Assembly (NCBI GenBank): GCA_051883095.1
Contig: JBJETB010000074.1
Coordinates: forward strand, 1 to 38,922
DNA length: 38,922 nt
DNA from: SUG1106 sp051883095
Lineage (GTDB): Bacteria; Bacillota; Clostridia; Peptostreptococcales; Anaerovoracaceae
Direction of reading: 5' to 3'
Numbering within the stretch: the stretch's first letter is position 1; each line of letters begins with the position of its first letter. The translations under genes were made by a program, and so were the position numbers. Below, one piece after another: positions 25,087-33,228 of the stretch. The notes under the pieces were generated by a model that was not told the origin of the DNA, ran no database searches, and saw only the letters and a list, made by a program, of their open reading frames with translations.

Positions 25087-26227
25087 GGATTTATTTGATA
25101 TAGAAATACTGAAGGACTTTAAGCTTATAGCCGGAGCAGGGGGACTTGACAGGCCTATTACAGCTACGGAGATACTGGATTTTGAGTTTGTGCAGGGGGC
25201 AGGTATGGACAGAGACAAGGTCTTCGAGGGGGAAAGTATAATTCTCACCAGTCTGCTTTTTGCCAAGGATAATCCGGCGTTAATAACTGATGCTGTCAGA
25301 AAGCTGGACAGTCTCAACATAAGCTGCTTTGCCTATAAGCCGGTATTTATCCATGAGCTGCCTCAGGAAGCGCTGGACTATGCCAACGATCATAACTTTC
25401 CGATTCTCGAGTTTGGAGGGGACGAGTTTTTCGAAGATATCATCATGGCTGTCAAGGCGGAGATCGGAGCAGGCAGCGACATGGCAGAAATCGAAATGAA
25501 GCTTGAAAGCATTCTGGACGATGAGCTCAATGCCAAGGATACGGCCAGGTTCGCCAGGAGACTAAATCCGGATTTCAAAAGACATATTCGTGTGGTAGCG
25601 GTTATGGACAGAGAGATGAACAGGGAAGAGGCCGGCCGGCTGATGAAAAAATTTTCATCTGTGGAAAAGCTCAGCCGTAAGGCAGCGCTGGCAAAATACC
25701 GGAGCGGATACTTTATCTTCCTCAGTCAGGAAACTGATGAAAGCCGGAGATTTGATGCCCTGCTGAGTGACGTGCTGGCAGCCCTGGAGATAGAACTTAA
25801 GGGTGTCAAAAGCGGGTTCAGCTCCATAAGAAGAACGGATTCCGAATTCGGCAAAGCTGTAAGGGAGGCCTTCTGGGCTTGTATGGTAGCAGACCTTGAG
25901 GAAACGGGACATAGATACTACGAGGACCTTGGCATATATCGGTTTATCGTGCCGGAGATAAACTCACATAACATGAAGGAATACATGGAGGAATATCTCA
26001 GGCCGCTTCTGGGGGATGAGGGTGAGCTTCTGCGTACCGCCAAAACTTATGTGCTTACAGGGGGGCGGCTGGAGGAGACTGCAGAAAGACTTTACTGCCA
26101 TAAGAATACGGTCAGATACCGTCTGGCCAGGATGCAGGAAATTCTGGATCCACACAGCACTGAGAAAGAATTCTTCGAGAATCTGGCGCTGGCCATAAGA
26201 ATTCATATGCTGATGGAATATAAATAA
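25067..26227 (+). CDS. PucR-family transcriptional regulator
   Basis: 386-aa regulator with an N-terminal PucR domain (LTVKDLFDIEILKDFKLIAGAGGLDRPIT), a middle GGDEF-like region typical of the family, and a C-terminal HTH (TAERLYCHKNTVRYRLARMQEIL). The archetype controls purine catabolism; many homologues control unrelated amino-acid or nucleoside genes. It overlaps the PAP2 gene by 20 nt, so they are co-transcribed. AAAGG precedes two adjacent ATGs (25067 and 25070); either may be used. Confidence 0.88.
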   Translation: MMGLTVKDLFDIEILKDFKLIAGAGGLDRPITATEILDFEFVQGAGMDRDKVFEGESIILTSLLFAKDNPALITDAVRKLDSLNISCFAYKPVFIHELPQEALDYANDHNFPILEFGGDEFFEDIIMAVKAEIGAGSDMAEIEMKLESILDDELNAKDTARFARRLNPDFKRHIRVVAVMDREMNREEAGRLMKKFSSVEKLSRKAALAKYRSGYFIFLSQETDESRRFDALLSDVLAALEIELKGVKSGFSSIRRTDSEFGKAVREAFWACMVADLEETGHRYYEDLGIYRFIVPEINSHNMKEYMEEYLRPLLGDEGELLRTAKTYVLTGGRLEETAERLYCHKNTVRYRLARMQEILDPHSTEKEFFENLALAIRIHMLMEYK

Positions 26228-26232
26228 AGCGA

Positions 26233-26272
26233 AAGGCGGCTTGTATAATATACAAAAACCGCCTTATTTTTT
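26233..26272 (+). terminator. Terminator after pucR-like gene
   Basis: Outer stem AAGGCGG/CCGCCTT enclosing an inner perfect palindrome TTGTATA-A-TATACAA, followed by ATTTTTTT. The remaining 100 bp up to the next gene shows nothing recognisable. Confidence 0.88.
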
Positions 26273-26375
26273 TGGATTAAAATATAAAGCTTTTAAGAGG
26301 ATGTACTGCTATAATCATAGATACAAGCCACACAAAACAATTTTACCCCTAAAAAGTTCATTAAGAGTTCAAGGT

Positions 26376-26924
26376 TCAGCGGAGCACGGCGCCTGGGTTT
26401 CTATCGTAGTAAATACTCTTGGAGCTTATGCTCAGAGGAATGCCGTAAGCGATTTTTATGTCAGGCGGCAGCATACCGGCTTTCAGAGCGCCTTTCCCTG
26501 CTGAATACATAACTCGGTTGTCGATTCGGTTATCTGCTGCAACTGATACAGCGGAACCTACGGCAATGCCAAGGTCGGTCACATTAAAAACGCAATTGGT
26601 GCCGGCTTTTTTCATTTCTCCGCAGTTCTTAAATCCGCACATGCTGCAGTTGTCCAGTCCGAAAGGCGTGCTGATGCAGCCGATAATCACTACACAGATG
26701 CTGTTATCCACATTACCTGCATCCCTTATGATGAAATCTTCGTTATATTCCTTTCCCAGCTCAAGCATGGCATCTCTGAGAGTATCCTTTTCGTCTCCTG
26801 AAACAACCATAGCGATTACAGTATCGCGTCCGCTGCCCTTGGGTGCAGATATTGCCGCCGATACCATAAGGTCAGCCACATGCATAACCGCATCTCTTTC
26901 GCATATTTCCATTCTCTTAATCAT
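26376..26924 (-). CDS. DUF2148 ferredoxin-domain protein
   Basis: 182-aa protein of the DUF2148 family, frequent in anaerobes and of unknown function. It carries the Cys-rich segment LDNCSMCGFKNCGEMKKAGTNC, which probably binds an iron-sulfur cluster, followed by DLGIAVGSAVSVAADNRIDNRVMYSAG, the conserved C-terminal block. GGAGG lies about 6 nt before the ATG. Divergent from the nucleotidyltransferase gene. Confidence 0.82.
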   Translation of the reverse strand: MIKRMEICERDAVMHVADLMVSAAISAPKGSGRDTVIAMVVSGDEKDTLRDAMLELGKEYNEDFIIRDAGNVDNSICVVIIGCISTPFGLDNCSMCGFKNCGEMKKAGTNCVFNVTDLGIAVGSAVSVAADNRIDNRVMYSAGKGALKAGMLPPDIKIAYGIPLSISSKSIYYDRNPGAVLR

Positions 26925-26948
26925 TTCGCACCTCCGATTGATGAAACT

Positions 26949-26990
26949 ATTATACCACCACTTGCACCGCCGGCAAAGATGATATATTAT
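26949..26990. promoter_or_regulatory. Divergent promoters between DUF2148 and nucleotidyltransferase genes
   Basis: Plus strand: TTGCAC (26962-26967), 17 bp, TATTAT (26985-26990). Minus strand: TATAAT (complement of 26949-26954) with a TGG extension and a weak TTGCCG 16 bp upstream. The two promoters overlap. Confidence 0.5.
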
Positions 26991-27029
26991 TATGTTTGAA
27001 ATATTGTTCCGAAAAATTGGGAGGAAAAA

Positions 27030-27947
27030 ATGAAAAAAGAACCCGTATTAGTTATTATGGCTGCCGGAATGGGCTCAAGGTTCGGCGGACTGAAGCAGAT
27101 AGAACCGGTAAGCGACAAGGGAGAGCTTATCATAGATTTTTCGCTGTACGATGCTGTGATGGCCGGATTCAAGAAGGCCGTATTCGTAATCAAGCGTGAA
27201 AACGAGGAAGACTTCAGAAGGCTTCTCGACGATAAGGCAGGAAAATATATAGATATAGAATATGCATACCAGGAGCTTGGCGATCTTCCTGAAGGATATG
27301 ATGTGCCGGAAGGCAGACAGAAGCCGTGGGGAACAGCCCATGCGGTTATGGCTGCCAGAAAAAAGGTTGACGGACCTTTTGCGGTAATTAATTCAGATGA
27401 CTACTACGGTCCGGGAGCTTTCCAGTCAATATATGAGTTCCTTGAAAATGCAGAGGATGGAGAAAAATACAACTACTGTATGGTGGGATATGATATAGAA
27501 AACACTCTCACGGAAAACGGGTATGTTTCCCGCGGTGTCTGCAAGACGGATAAAGACGGCATGCTCAGCACCATAACCGAGCGTACTAAAATAAAGTGGG
27601 AAGGCGAAAAAATTGTATTTGAGGAAGAGAGCGGACAGACGGAGCTTTCCAGAGGCACTGTAGTGTCCATGAACTTCTGGGGATTTACAGCCTCAATGCT
27701 GGCTGAGATGGAATCAGGCTTCCCTGCTTTCCTGGATAAAACACTGAAAGAGAATCCGATGAAGGGAGAGTATTTCCTGCCGGGTGTGGTGGACAGACTC
27801 ATCGGTGAGGGCAAAGCACAGGTAAAGGTTCTGCGTTCAAGAGACAGGTGGTACGGCGTAACCTATAAGGAGGATAAGCAGGGCGTGGTGGATGCGCTGC
27901 AGTCAATGAAGGATAAGGGCGAATATCCGGATGTCCTTTGGAAATAG
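27030..27947 (+). CDS. NTP-transferase family nucleotidyltransferase
   Basis: 305-aa protein with the sugar-nucleotidyltransferase fold: MAAGMGSRFGGLKQIEP is the nucleotide-binding loop (AAG-x-GSR-x-G...K), and VINSDDYYGP carries the metal-binding Asp. The family transfers NMP to a phosphorylated sugar or polar head group; the substrate here is not evident. GGGAGG precedes the ATG. It is followed after 15 bp by the HutG-like gene, so the two probably form an operon. Confidence 0.82.
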   Translation: MKKEPVLVIMAAGMGSRFGGLKQIEPVSDKGELIIDFSLYDAVMAGFKKAVFVIKRENEEDFRRLLDDKAGKYIDIEYAYQELGDLPEGYDVPEGRQKPWGTAHAVMAARKKVDGPFAVINSDDYYGPGAFQSIYEFLENAEDGEKYNYCMVGYDIENTLTENGYVSRGVCKTDKDGMLSTITERTKIKWEGEKIVFEEESGQTELSRGTVVSMNFWGFTASMLAEMESGFPAFLDKTLKENPMKGEYFLPGVVDRLIGEGKAQVKVLRSRDRWYGVTYKEDKQGVVDALQSMKDKGEYPDVLWK

Positions 27948-27962
27948 GAGGACGTATGCAAT

Positions 27963-28991
27963 ATGGATAAAAGACATTATGTCAGCGCCATGGACTGCTG
28001 GACGGGACGTGTGGACAGCGAGGACGACTATGATGCCTTCAGGTGGCATCAGTGGGTAAAACCTCTTGATCTTAACGAGGGAAATCAGCCCTTCAGGGGA
28101 AAGCTGGGATTTGGAATCGTAGGCTTCTGCAGCGAGCAGGGCGTGCAGAGAAACAAGGGCAGAGTAGGAACTGCTCTGGCCCCGGATTTTATCAGAAGAC
28201 AGATGTCAAATCTGCCATGCAGTTTTTCGGACAAGGTTGAGATATATGATGCAGGAAATATACTGTGCCAGGAGATTTCCATGGAGGAAGGCCAGCGAAT
28301 GCTGGGAGAAGCCGTGGAGAAGCTGCTGGAACTGAATCTTTTCCCTATAGTGCTGGGAGGCGGACACGAGACAACCTTCGGGCATTTCCAGGGACAGTTT
28401 AACAGTATAAAAAAGAAGGGGAAGAAGCCGGATATCGGCATTGTGAATTTTGATGCTCACTTCGACCTGAGACCTTATGACAACGGCAGTTCATCAGGCT
28501 CCATGTTCAGACAGATTTACGATATATGCATGGAGGAAGGCTGCAAATACGGATACCTGCCCCTGGGAATACAGCAGCACAGCAACACAGTGAGTCTGTT
28601 TAAAAAGGCGAAGGAAATCGGAGTAAACTACGTGCTGGCCAGAATGTTCCAGTACGGCAGCACCGCTTCTGTTCTCGAAAAGATAGACACATTTATGTAC
28701 GACCATAAGGATGCTTACATAACCATCTGCACAGATGTGTTCAGTTCGGCATTCGCGCCGGGAGTCAGCGCCACCCAGTCTCTGGGTCTGGATCCGGAGG
28801 TGGTGATTCCTATGATAAAACACATCCTCAGAACCAGAAAGGTAAGAGGATTTGATATCTGCGAGATCTCACCGAGATTCGACCAGGACAACACCACAGC
28901 CAATCTGGGAGCCGTTATAATCTTTTCCGTGGTGAACACTCTCTGCAAGCTTCACGGACTGGGACTTACCATGGAGGGAGATATTTTTTAA
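27963..28991 (+). CDS. hutG: Formimidoylglutamase-like ureohydrolase (arginase family)
   Basis: Manganese hydrolase of 342 aa. Metal motifs are GGGHE (His135) and DAHFD (164-168). The third motif reads TICTDVFSSAFAPGVSA (from 254): Cys256 replaces the first Asp of the arginase DxD pair, as I recall for HutG of Staphylococcus, and Ser261 replaces the following Asp. The start WTGRVDSE and the overall layout fit formimidoylglutamase (formiminoglutamate to glutamate and formamide). No other histidine-degradation genes are nearby. The AGGAGG site is 11 nt before this ATG; a four-codon ORF starts in between. The stop overlaps that of the convergent MATE gene. Confidence 0.78.
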   Translation: MDKRHYVSAMDCWTGRVDSEDDYDAFRWHQWVKPLDLNEGNQPFRGKLGFGIVGFCSEQGVQRNKGRVGTALAPDFIRRQMSNLPCSFSDKVEIYDAGNILCQEISMEEGQRMLGEAVEKLLELNLFPIVLGGGHETTFGHFQGQFNSIKKKGKKPDIGIVNFDAHFDLRPYDNGSSSGSMFRQIYDICMEEGCKYGYLPLGIQQHSNTVSLFKKAKEIGVNYVLARMFQYGSTASVLEKIDTFMYDHKDAYITICTDVFSSAFAPGVSATQSLGLDPEVVIPMIKHILRTRKVRGFDICEISPRFDQDNTTANLGAVIIFSVVNTLCKLHGLGLTMEGDIF

Positions 28992-30379
28992 ATGCTGAGC
29001 TCTTTGTAGGTGCTTCGTATGATTACGCATGCAATGATAAAGGTAAGGATATCCGCTGCAGGGAAGGAGTAAAGCAGTCCGTCAAGCCCGAAGAAAACAG
29101 GCAGGATTATAGGCAGAGCAACTCCGAAGATTATCTCACGGGTAAGAGAAATGACGGTGGACTCAATAGCCTTTCCCATGGCCTGCAGGTATATGAAAGT
29201 TCCTTTGTTGACTGTGGCGAGAATCATCATGCAGAGGTAGATACGGAAACTTTTCACTGCAAAAGCGGTGTAGTAGGAACTTTCGTTCTGAGCACCGAAG
29301 ATTCCGATAAGCTGTTCCGGGAAAAACTCTACTATTACCAGAGCAACTGCCCCTACTATAGCTTCAGCCACGAGCAGATGTGTAAAAAGTGACTTCGCTC
29401 TATCCTTCCTGCCTGCACCTATGTTGTAGCCTACCACAGGAATGCAGCCTGCTGCCATGCCGATGGCAATAGAGATGGCAATCTGGAAAAACTTCATGAC
29501 TATTCCCAGGACAGCAAGAGGAATCTGGGCATATTCCTGCTGACCGAAGACGGGGTCTATGGCACCGTATTTGGTGCACATGTTCTGAACGGCCGCCATG
29601 GATATGACCAGGGAGATCTGAGCCAGGAAGCTGGTGAGGCCCAGAATCAGGAATCGTTTCATAAGGCCGGGCCAAAGGCCGAAGCTATGTCTGCCCAGTT
29701 TTACAGCCTTCATATGGCAAAGATACCAGAGTGAAAGAAGTGCAGTGACTATCTGCCCCATGACTGTGGCGACTGCGGCGCCTTTCATGCCCATCTGCAG
29801 AGGAAAAATGAATATAGGGTCAAGTATTATGTTGATGACTGCCCCTAGAACTGTAGCTGCCATGGCGAATCTGGGACTTCCGTCGGAACGGATGATGGGA
29901 TTTGCGGCCTGGCCGAACATGTAGAAAGGTATCCCAAGGGTTATCCAGAAGAAATATTCCTTCGCACATTCATAGGTCTGACTGTTAACCTTCCCTCCGA
30001 AGAGAGTAAGAATAGGGTCCATAAAAATAAGATATGCGGCTGTAATAATTACGCTGCAGATTACGCAGAGCAAAATGGCGTTTCCTACGCTGCGGTGTGC
30101 GTCCTCAAGTTTTCCCGCTCCCAGGCTTATGCTGACGAAGGCACAGCAGCCGTCGCCTATCATCACTGCGAAGGCGAGGGCGACGATGGTAAGAGGGAAG
30201 ACCACGGTATTGGCTGCGTTACCGTATGAACCCAGGTAATCAGCATTGGCGATGAAGATCTGGTCGACTATATTGTACAAGGCCGCCACCAGAAGGGAAA
30301 TGATGCAGGGCACCGAGTATTTCCTCATCAGGCGGCCGATTTTCTCGGTCTCGAGAAACGAGTTTGATTTTTGTTCCAT
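28988..30379 (-). CDS. MATE-family multidrug exporter
   Basis: 463-aa Na+- or H+-coupled efflux transporter with twelve membrane segments in two related halves. Typical patterns: SVPCIISLLVAALYNIVDQIFI in helix 1, GDGCCAFVSISLGAGK, and in the second half GMAAGCIPVVGYNIGAGRKDRA. It is of the MepA/DinF-like branch; the drug or metabolite is unknown. GGAGG precedes the ATG at 30379; the longest frame (start 30415) would include this site. A strong terminator hairpin lies in the leader. Confidence 0.92.
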   Translation of the reverse strand: MEQKSNSFLETEKIGRLMRKYSVPCIISLLVAALYNIVDQIFIANADYLGSYGNAANTVVFPLTIVALAFAVMIGDGCCAFVSISLGAGKLEDAHRSVGNAILLCVICSVIITAAYLIFMDPILTLFGGKVNSQTYECAKEYFFWITLGIPFYMFGQAANPIIRSDGSPRFAMAATVLGAVINIILDPIFIFPLQMGMKGAAVATVMGQIVTALLSLWYLCHMKAVKLGRHSFGLWPGLMKRFLILGLTSFLAQISLVISMAAVQNMCTKYGAIDPVFGQQEYAQIPLAVLGIVMKFFQIAISIAIGMAAGCIPVVGYNIGAGRKDRAKSLFTHLLVAEAIVGAVALVIVEFFPEQLIGIFGAQNESSYYTAFAVKSFRIYLCMMILATVNKGTFIYLQAMGKAIESTVISLTREIIFGVALPIILPVFFGLDGLLYSFPAADILTFIIACVIIRSTYKELSI

Positions 30380-30400
30380 TGGTATTAACCTCCATTTCAT

Positions 30401-30452
30401 AAAAAAAGTGCGCATGTCTGAAAGCTGGACTTATGCCTTCAGGCTGCGCACT
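30401..30452 (-). terminator. Intrinsic terminator / possible attenuator upstream of MATE gene
   Basis: On the minus strand AAGTGCGCA and TGCGCACTT form a 9-bp stem, extended by CTGAA/TTCAG and ending in seven Ts, about 20 bp before the MATE ATG. It can end the toxin-antitoxin transcript arriving from the right. Because a promoter-like sequence lies between that operon and the hairpin, it may also attenuate the MATE gene. The left arm contains a competing small hairpin GCC-TGAA-GGC. Confidence 0.8.
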
Positions 30453-30477
30453 TGTTTTGCTGTTTTATTTGAAGGTA

Positions 30478-30507
30478 ATTATAGCACTTTTTCTCGAAAA
30501 AAATCAA
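30478..30507 (-). promoter_or_regulatory. Putative MATE promoter
   Basis: Minus strand TTGATT (30502-30507), 18-bp spacer, TATAAT (30478-30483). Predicted transcripts start near 30471, about 20 nt before the terminator hairpin. Confidence 0.5.
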
Positions 30508-30524
30508 GGAATTTTTAGGAGGGG

Positions 30525-31175
30525 TTAATCCTTCGTCACCTTTTCCACAAGGTCGTCTACCCAGCAGCACAAAGTGTGAGAAAGCCGCATCAGGTATTCG
30601 GCCTGTGCCTTGTTTATATTTTTTTGCCTTTGTTCGTATTGCTGAATGGTTCGAAGAGGAACACCCGAAAGCTCCGCCAGACGGCGCTGGCTGAGGCCTG
30701 CCTGCCGACGGATAATTTTAAGATTAGTATCAGGCTTTGCTGCAAGGTATAGCTGGTTCATTTTATCAGAGAACTGGCGTATGTCCATTTCGTGATAAGG
30801 GCAATAAAGAGCCAGAATATCTGATATAGGGATGCAGGTTGTAATTTCCCTGAAGCTGAGGGCAGTTTCCCACTGATAATAGGCCAGCACCCATCCTGTC
30901 CAGTACTCAGGGCTTCTTGCGGATGCAAAAGATGGTTTAATCCTTTGAATATTCAGGCCGGAGTCTTCAAGAACCTGATAGGCAAGTTCTACTCCTGACT
31001 TTCCTGCGATAACGCAGAAATCGCCATCTCCGAATCGGGCAGCGAGGCCGCAGGAAATGAACATATTAAAAAAGGCCGTCAGATCATATCCCAGTTCATA
31101 TACTGCAAAGTCCAGCATACGGCCCAGTGAAGTGCGTGCTTTTTCCAGATAGACCTTATCGTAAGCGTGAATCAT
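30525..31175 (-). CDS. HTH protein, probable antitoxin partner of DUF3990 protein
   Basis: 216 aa. The C-terminal part (about 145-205) is an XRE-type helix-turn-helix: RRQAGLSQRRLAELSGVPLRTIQQYEQRQKN. The N-terminal 140 residues match no family I can name. The gene overlaps the end of the DUF3990 gene by 20 nt and is read in the same direction, as is usual for a toxin-antitoxin pair, here in toxin-first order. It likely represses the operon through the palindrome in its promoter. Confidence 0.7.
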   Translation of the reverse strand: MIHAYDKVYLEKARTSLGRMLDFAVYELGYDLTAFFNMFISCGLAARFGDGDFCVIAGKSGVELAYQVLEDSGLNIQRIKPSFASARSPEYWTGWVLAYYQWETALSFREITTCIPISDILALYCPYHEMDIRQFSDKMNQLYLAAKPDTNLKIIRRQAGLSQRRLAELSGVPLRTIQQYEQRQKNINKAQAEYLMRLSHTLCCWVDDLVEKVTKD

Positions 31176-31833
31176 CTGCTTTCATCTCCTCATCCATAAT
31201 ATGTGTTATATAGATATCGCCCTTTTGACGACGGTTTCTTTCCAGTTCAAAATAGTCTCTGCGGGCTGATTTGTCTCGGAGTATTTTTTTTGCATACCAA
31301 AGTCTGGCTTCTGCAGATTCATATCCGGTAAATTGTATGCGCTCAAAGGCCTCACGGCTTTTAAGGACAAACTGGTGACCAAGCTTGCCCAGCAGCATGG
31401 CATTATTAAGCTGGCGATATGAAATAGTGCCATTGAGAAAGTCCTGTGCAAAGGAAAAATAGCTGTCGTCGGCTCTATAACCTATGATAGCATCGCAGCA
31501 CTGATAATCGACAGAGAAATTAGCCAGAAGGTATTCTTTTGCATCGAAGGCCAGCGCAGAGGGAATATCGAACTCTCGGTTTTCCAGAAGGATAGTAAGC
31601 CAATGCAATACGCCAAATTCCGGAGAATTCAAGTTTAAAATTTTAAGATCTGAACAATCCAGCTCATAGCAGTTGGCAAAACCGTCGCAGTCTTTTGACA
31701 CGCCCCATTCTTTGGCCATTTCCAAGCTTTCTGTACAGTAAAAGCCAAGTCCATAATCATTATATGGTTTTCCGGATCCGAATATGGGTTGGCGGATTAT
31801 TTTTGATGAACCGTGATATAGCTTCTTTATCAT
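31156..31833 (-). CDS. DUF3990 protein, putative ADP-ribosyltransferase-like toxin
   Basis: 225 aa. The N terminus (KKLYHGSSKIIRQPIF, then YNDYGLGFYCTESLEMAKEWG) is the DUF3990 signature, a family considered related to the ADP-ribosyltransferase fold and often coded in two-gene toxin-antitoxin-like units. Whether it is active cannot be judged from sequence alone. AAAGGGG precedes the ATG. First gene of a two-gene operon with the HTH protein. Confidence 0.75.
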   Translation of the reverse strand: MIKKLYHGSSKIIRQPIFGSGKPYNDYGLGFYCTESLEMAKEWGVSKDCDGFANCYELDCSDLKILNLNSPEFGVLHWLTILLENREFDIPSALAFDAKEYLLANFSVDYQCCDAIIGYRADDSYFSFAQDFLNGTISYRQLNNAMLLGKLGHQFVLKSREAFERIQFTGYESAEARLWYAKKILRDKSARRDYFELERNRRQKGDIYITHIMDEEMKADDSRLR

Positions 31834-31860
31834 TTTTTTATTATCCCCTTTCCTATCAAT

Positions 31861-31889
31861 ATTATACTCCTGTAGGAGTATAGAGTCAA
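31861..31889 (-). promoter_or_regulatory. Promoter and palindromic operator of the DUF3990/HTH operon
   Basis: Minus-strand promoter TTGACT (31884-31889), 17 bp, TATAAT (31861-31866). The spacer is filled by a perfect inverted repeat, TATACTCCTGTAGGAGTATA (31863-31882; 9-bp arms, 2-bp centre), which also overlaps the -10. A protein bound here would block polymerase; the HTH partner is the obvious candidate. Confidence 0.82.
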
Positions 31890-31914
31890 GGATGTCTTCC
31901 CCGCCCGCGTGAGG

Positions 31915-31943
31915 TTGATTTTTTCGCTTCGAAATGGTATACT
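31915..31943 (+). promoter_or_regulatory. Promoter of the XpaC-like gene
   Basis: TTGATT (31915-31920), 17-bp spacer, TATACT (31938-31943) with TGG before it. It is divergent from the toxin-antitoxin promoter, 25 bp away. Confidence 0.65.
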
Positions 31944-31988
31944 CAGCATGTTAAATCGGATATAGAAAAATTGAAAGCAGGGGTACAT

Positions 31989-33113
31989 ATGAACAACGGA
32001 CAAAAGAATTTTTTTGATAATTTTAAAAATCCCAACGGAAGTTATCACATACCGGTATGGCTTATTGTTGTGGGATTCTGCTTCAACTGGATGCTGGGTC
32101 TGGGACTTCTCATCGCACATATCTGCGAGGATAAATCTGTGAAGACAGCTGCGGATCCAGACACAGCGATGTCAGATGTGGGGAATGAAGCAGGCAGCCG
32201 TAAAACAAAAAAGAAAAAAAGCCCTGCGGCAGTTCTCACAGGCTTGGGAATTTTCGCATTATTCGTAGGCGTGATGGATCTGCCGGACTCGATACAGTAT
32301 CTGGTCTGGTGTATGGACAATAACACCGGAGTTTCCTATGCAGTCAGAGATGTGGCTCAGAATTGTATCTGGATTATTTCAGGGGGAGTAATGCTTCTGG
32401 GTGTCAAACGACTTCGTGACGGCCAGAGGAGAAGAAGCAAAATTGCGGCGATTGTAGGGGATTCACCGTATATGCAGATTTCGGAAATTGCAGAGGCTCT
32501 TCCGGCATCGAGAAGCAAGACGGAGAAATATCTGCAGCAGTGCATCGACTCCGGAATGTTCGGGGAAAAAGCATATCTTGATATGCGTTCCGAATGTATC
32601 GTAATCAGCGGACCGGCACCTATGTCCAAGAAGGAGCAGGCGGCACAGGAAGCAGCACGCAAAGCAGAAGCAGAAGCCGAGGCAAATCTCGATGAATACG
32701 AGAAGATTTTAAAGGAAATCCGTGAGATTAACGATAAGATTCCGGGAGAGGAGTTTTCCGCCAAGATAAGCAGGCTGGAGGATCTGACCGCCAAGATATT
32801 CAAAATCGTGCAGGAACAGCCGGAAAAGCAGAAAAAGCTCCGAAAGTTCCTCAATTACTATCTGCCTACCAGCATGAAGCTTTTACATAATTATCAGCAG
32901 ATGGATGCTCAGGGCATAGAAGGAAAGAACATTTCCGATGCCAAGAAGCAGATTGAGGAGACCATGGACACCATGATTTCGGCCTTTGAGAGACAGCTGG
33001 ATTCTCTTTTTTCTGCGGAAAGCATGGATGTCTCAGCGGATATTGCAGCCATGCAGAACCTTATGAAAGCAGACGGCCTCATAGAAAACGAGCTTACGGA
33101 CAAACTTCAGTAA
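31989..33113 (+). CDS. XpaC-like membrane-anchored protein
   Basis: 374 aa. Two hydrophobic segments near the N terminus (HIPVWLIVVGFCFNWMLGLG; VLTGLGIFALFVG) and a third near 120 (IWIISGGVMLLGV), then a long charged, largely helical cytoplasmic part with a coiled-coil stretch (KEQAAQEAARKAEAEAEANL). The C terminus (LRKFLNYYLPTSMKLLHNYQ) is the XpaC / 5-bromo-4-chloroindolyl phosphate hydrolysis family pattern. Despite that name the family's role is unclear; members are linked to tellurite-resistance-type genes. AGGGG lies 5 nt before the ATG at 31989; a TTG at 31971 is unlikely. Confidence 0.7.
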   Translation: MNNGQKNFFDNFKNPNGSYHIPVWLIVVGFCFNWMLGLGLLIAHICEDKSVKTAADPDTAMSDVGNEAGSRKTKKKKSPAAVLTGLGIFALFVGVMDLPDSIQYLVWCMDNNTGVSYAVRDVAQNCIWIISGGVMLLGVKRLRDGQRRRSKIAAIVGDSPYMQISEIAEALPASRSKTEKYLQQCIDSGMFGEKAYLDMRSECIVISGPAPMSKKEQAAQEAARKAEAEAEANLDEYEKILKEIREINDKIPGEEFSAKISRLEDLTAKIFKIVQEQPEKQKKLRKFLNYYLPTSMKLLHNYQQMDAQGIEGKNISDAKKQIEETMDTMISAFERQLDSLFSAESMDVSADIAAMQNLMKADGLIENELTDKLQ

Positions 33114-33120
33114 AAAAAGC

Positions 33121-33148
33121 TTGCAATTTACTGATTTTATAGTATAAT
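33121..33148 (+). promoter_or_regulatory. Promoter of the rpsF operon
   Basis: TTGCAA (33121-33126), 16-bp spacer, TATAAT (33143-33148). Confidence 0.75.
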
Positions 33149-33155
33149 AATTAGG

Positions 33156-33228
33156 CACGGCTTTGTCCGTGTGAATCTCTGCGACGGGATAAGCTCGTCG
33201 CCATACAGTCCACAGGGAGGTGAAAAGA
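33156..33228 (+). promoter_or_regulatory. Structured rpsF leader, possible S6:S18 autoregulatory RNA
   Basis: Two hairpins precede the ribosome binding site: CACGG (33156-33160) with CCGTG (33167-33171), and GCGACG (33181-33186) with CGTCGC (33196-33201). Leaders of rpsF operons in many bacteria bind the S6:S18 complex. The position fits, but I could not match the published consensus by eye. Confidence 0.4.

Noticed and set aside
30401..30510. Known riboswitch class before the MATE gene (guanidine, preQ1 and similar)
   Set aside because: The region before the terminator is too short and I see no known aptamer motif; only a terminator hairpin is supported.
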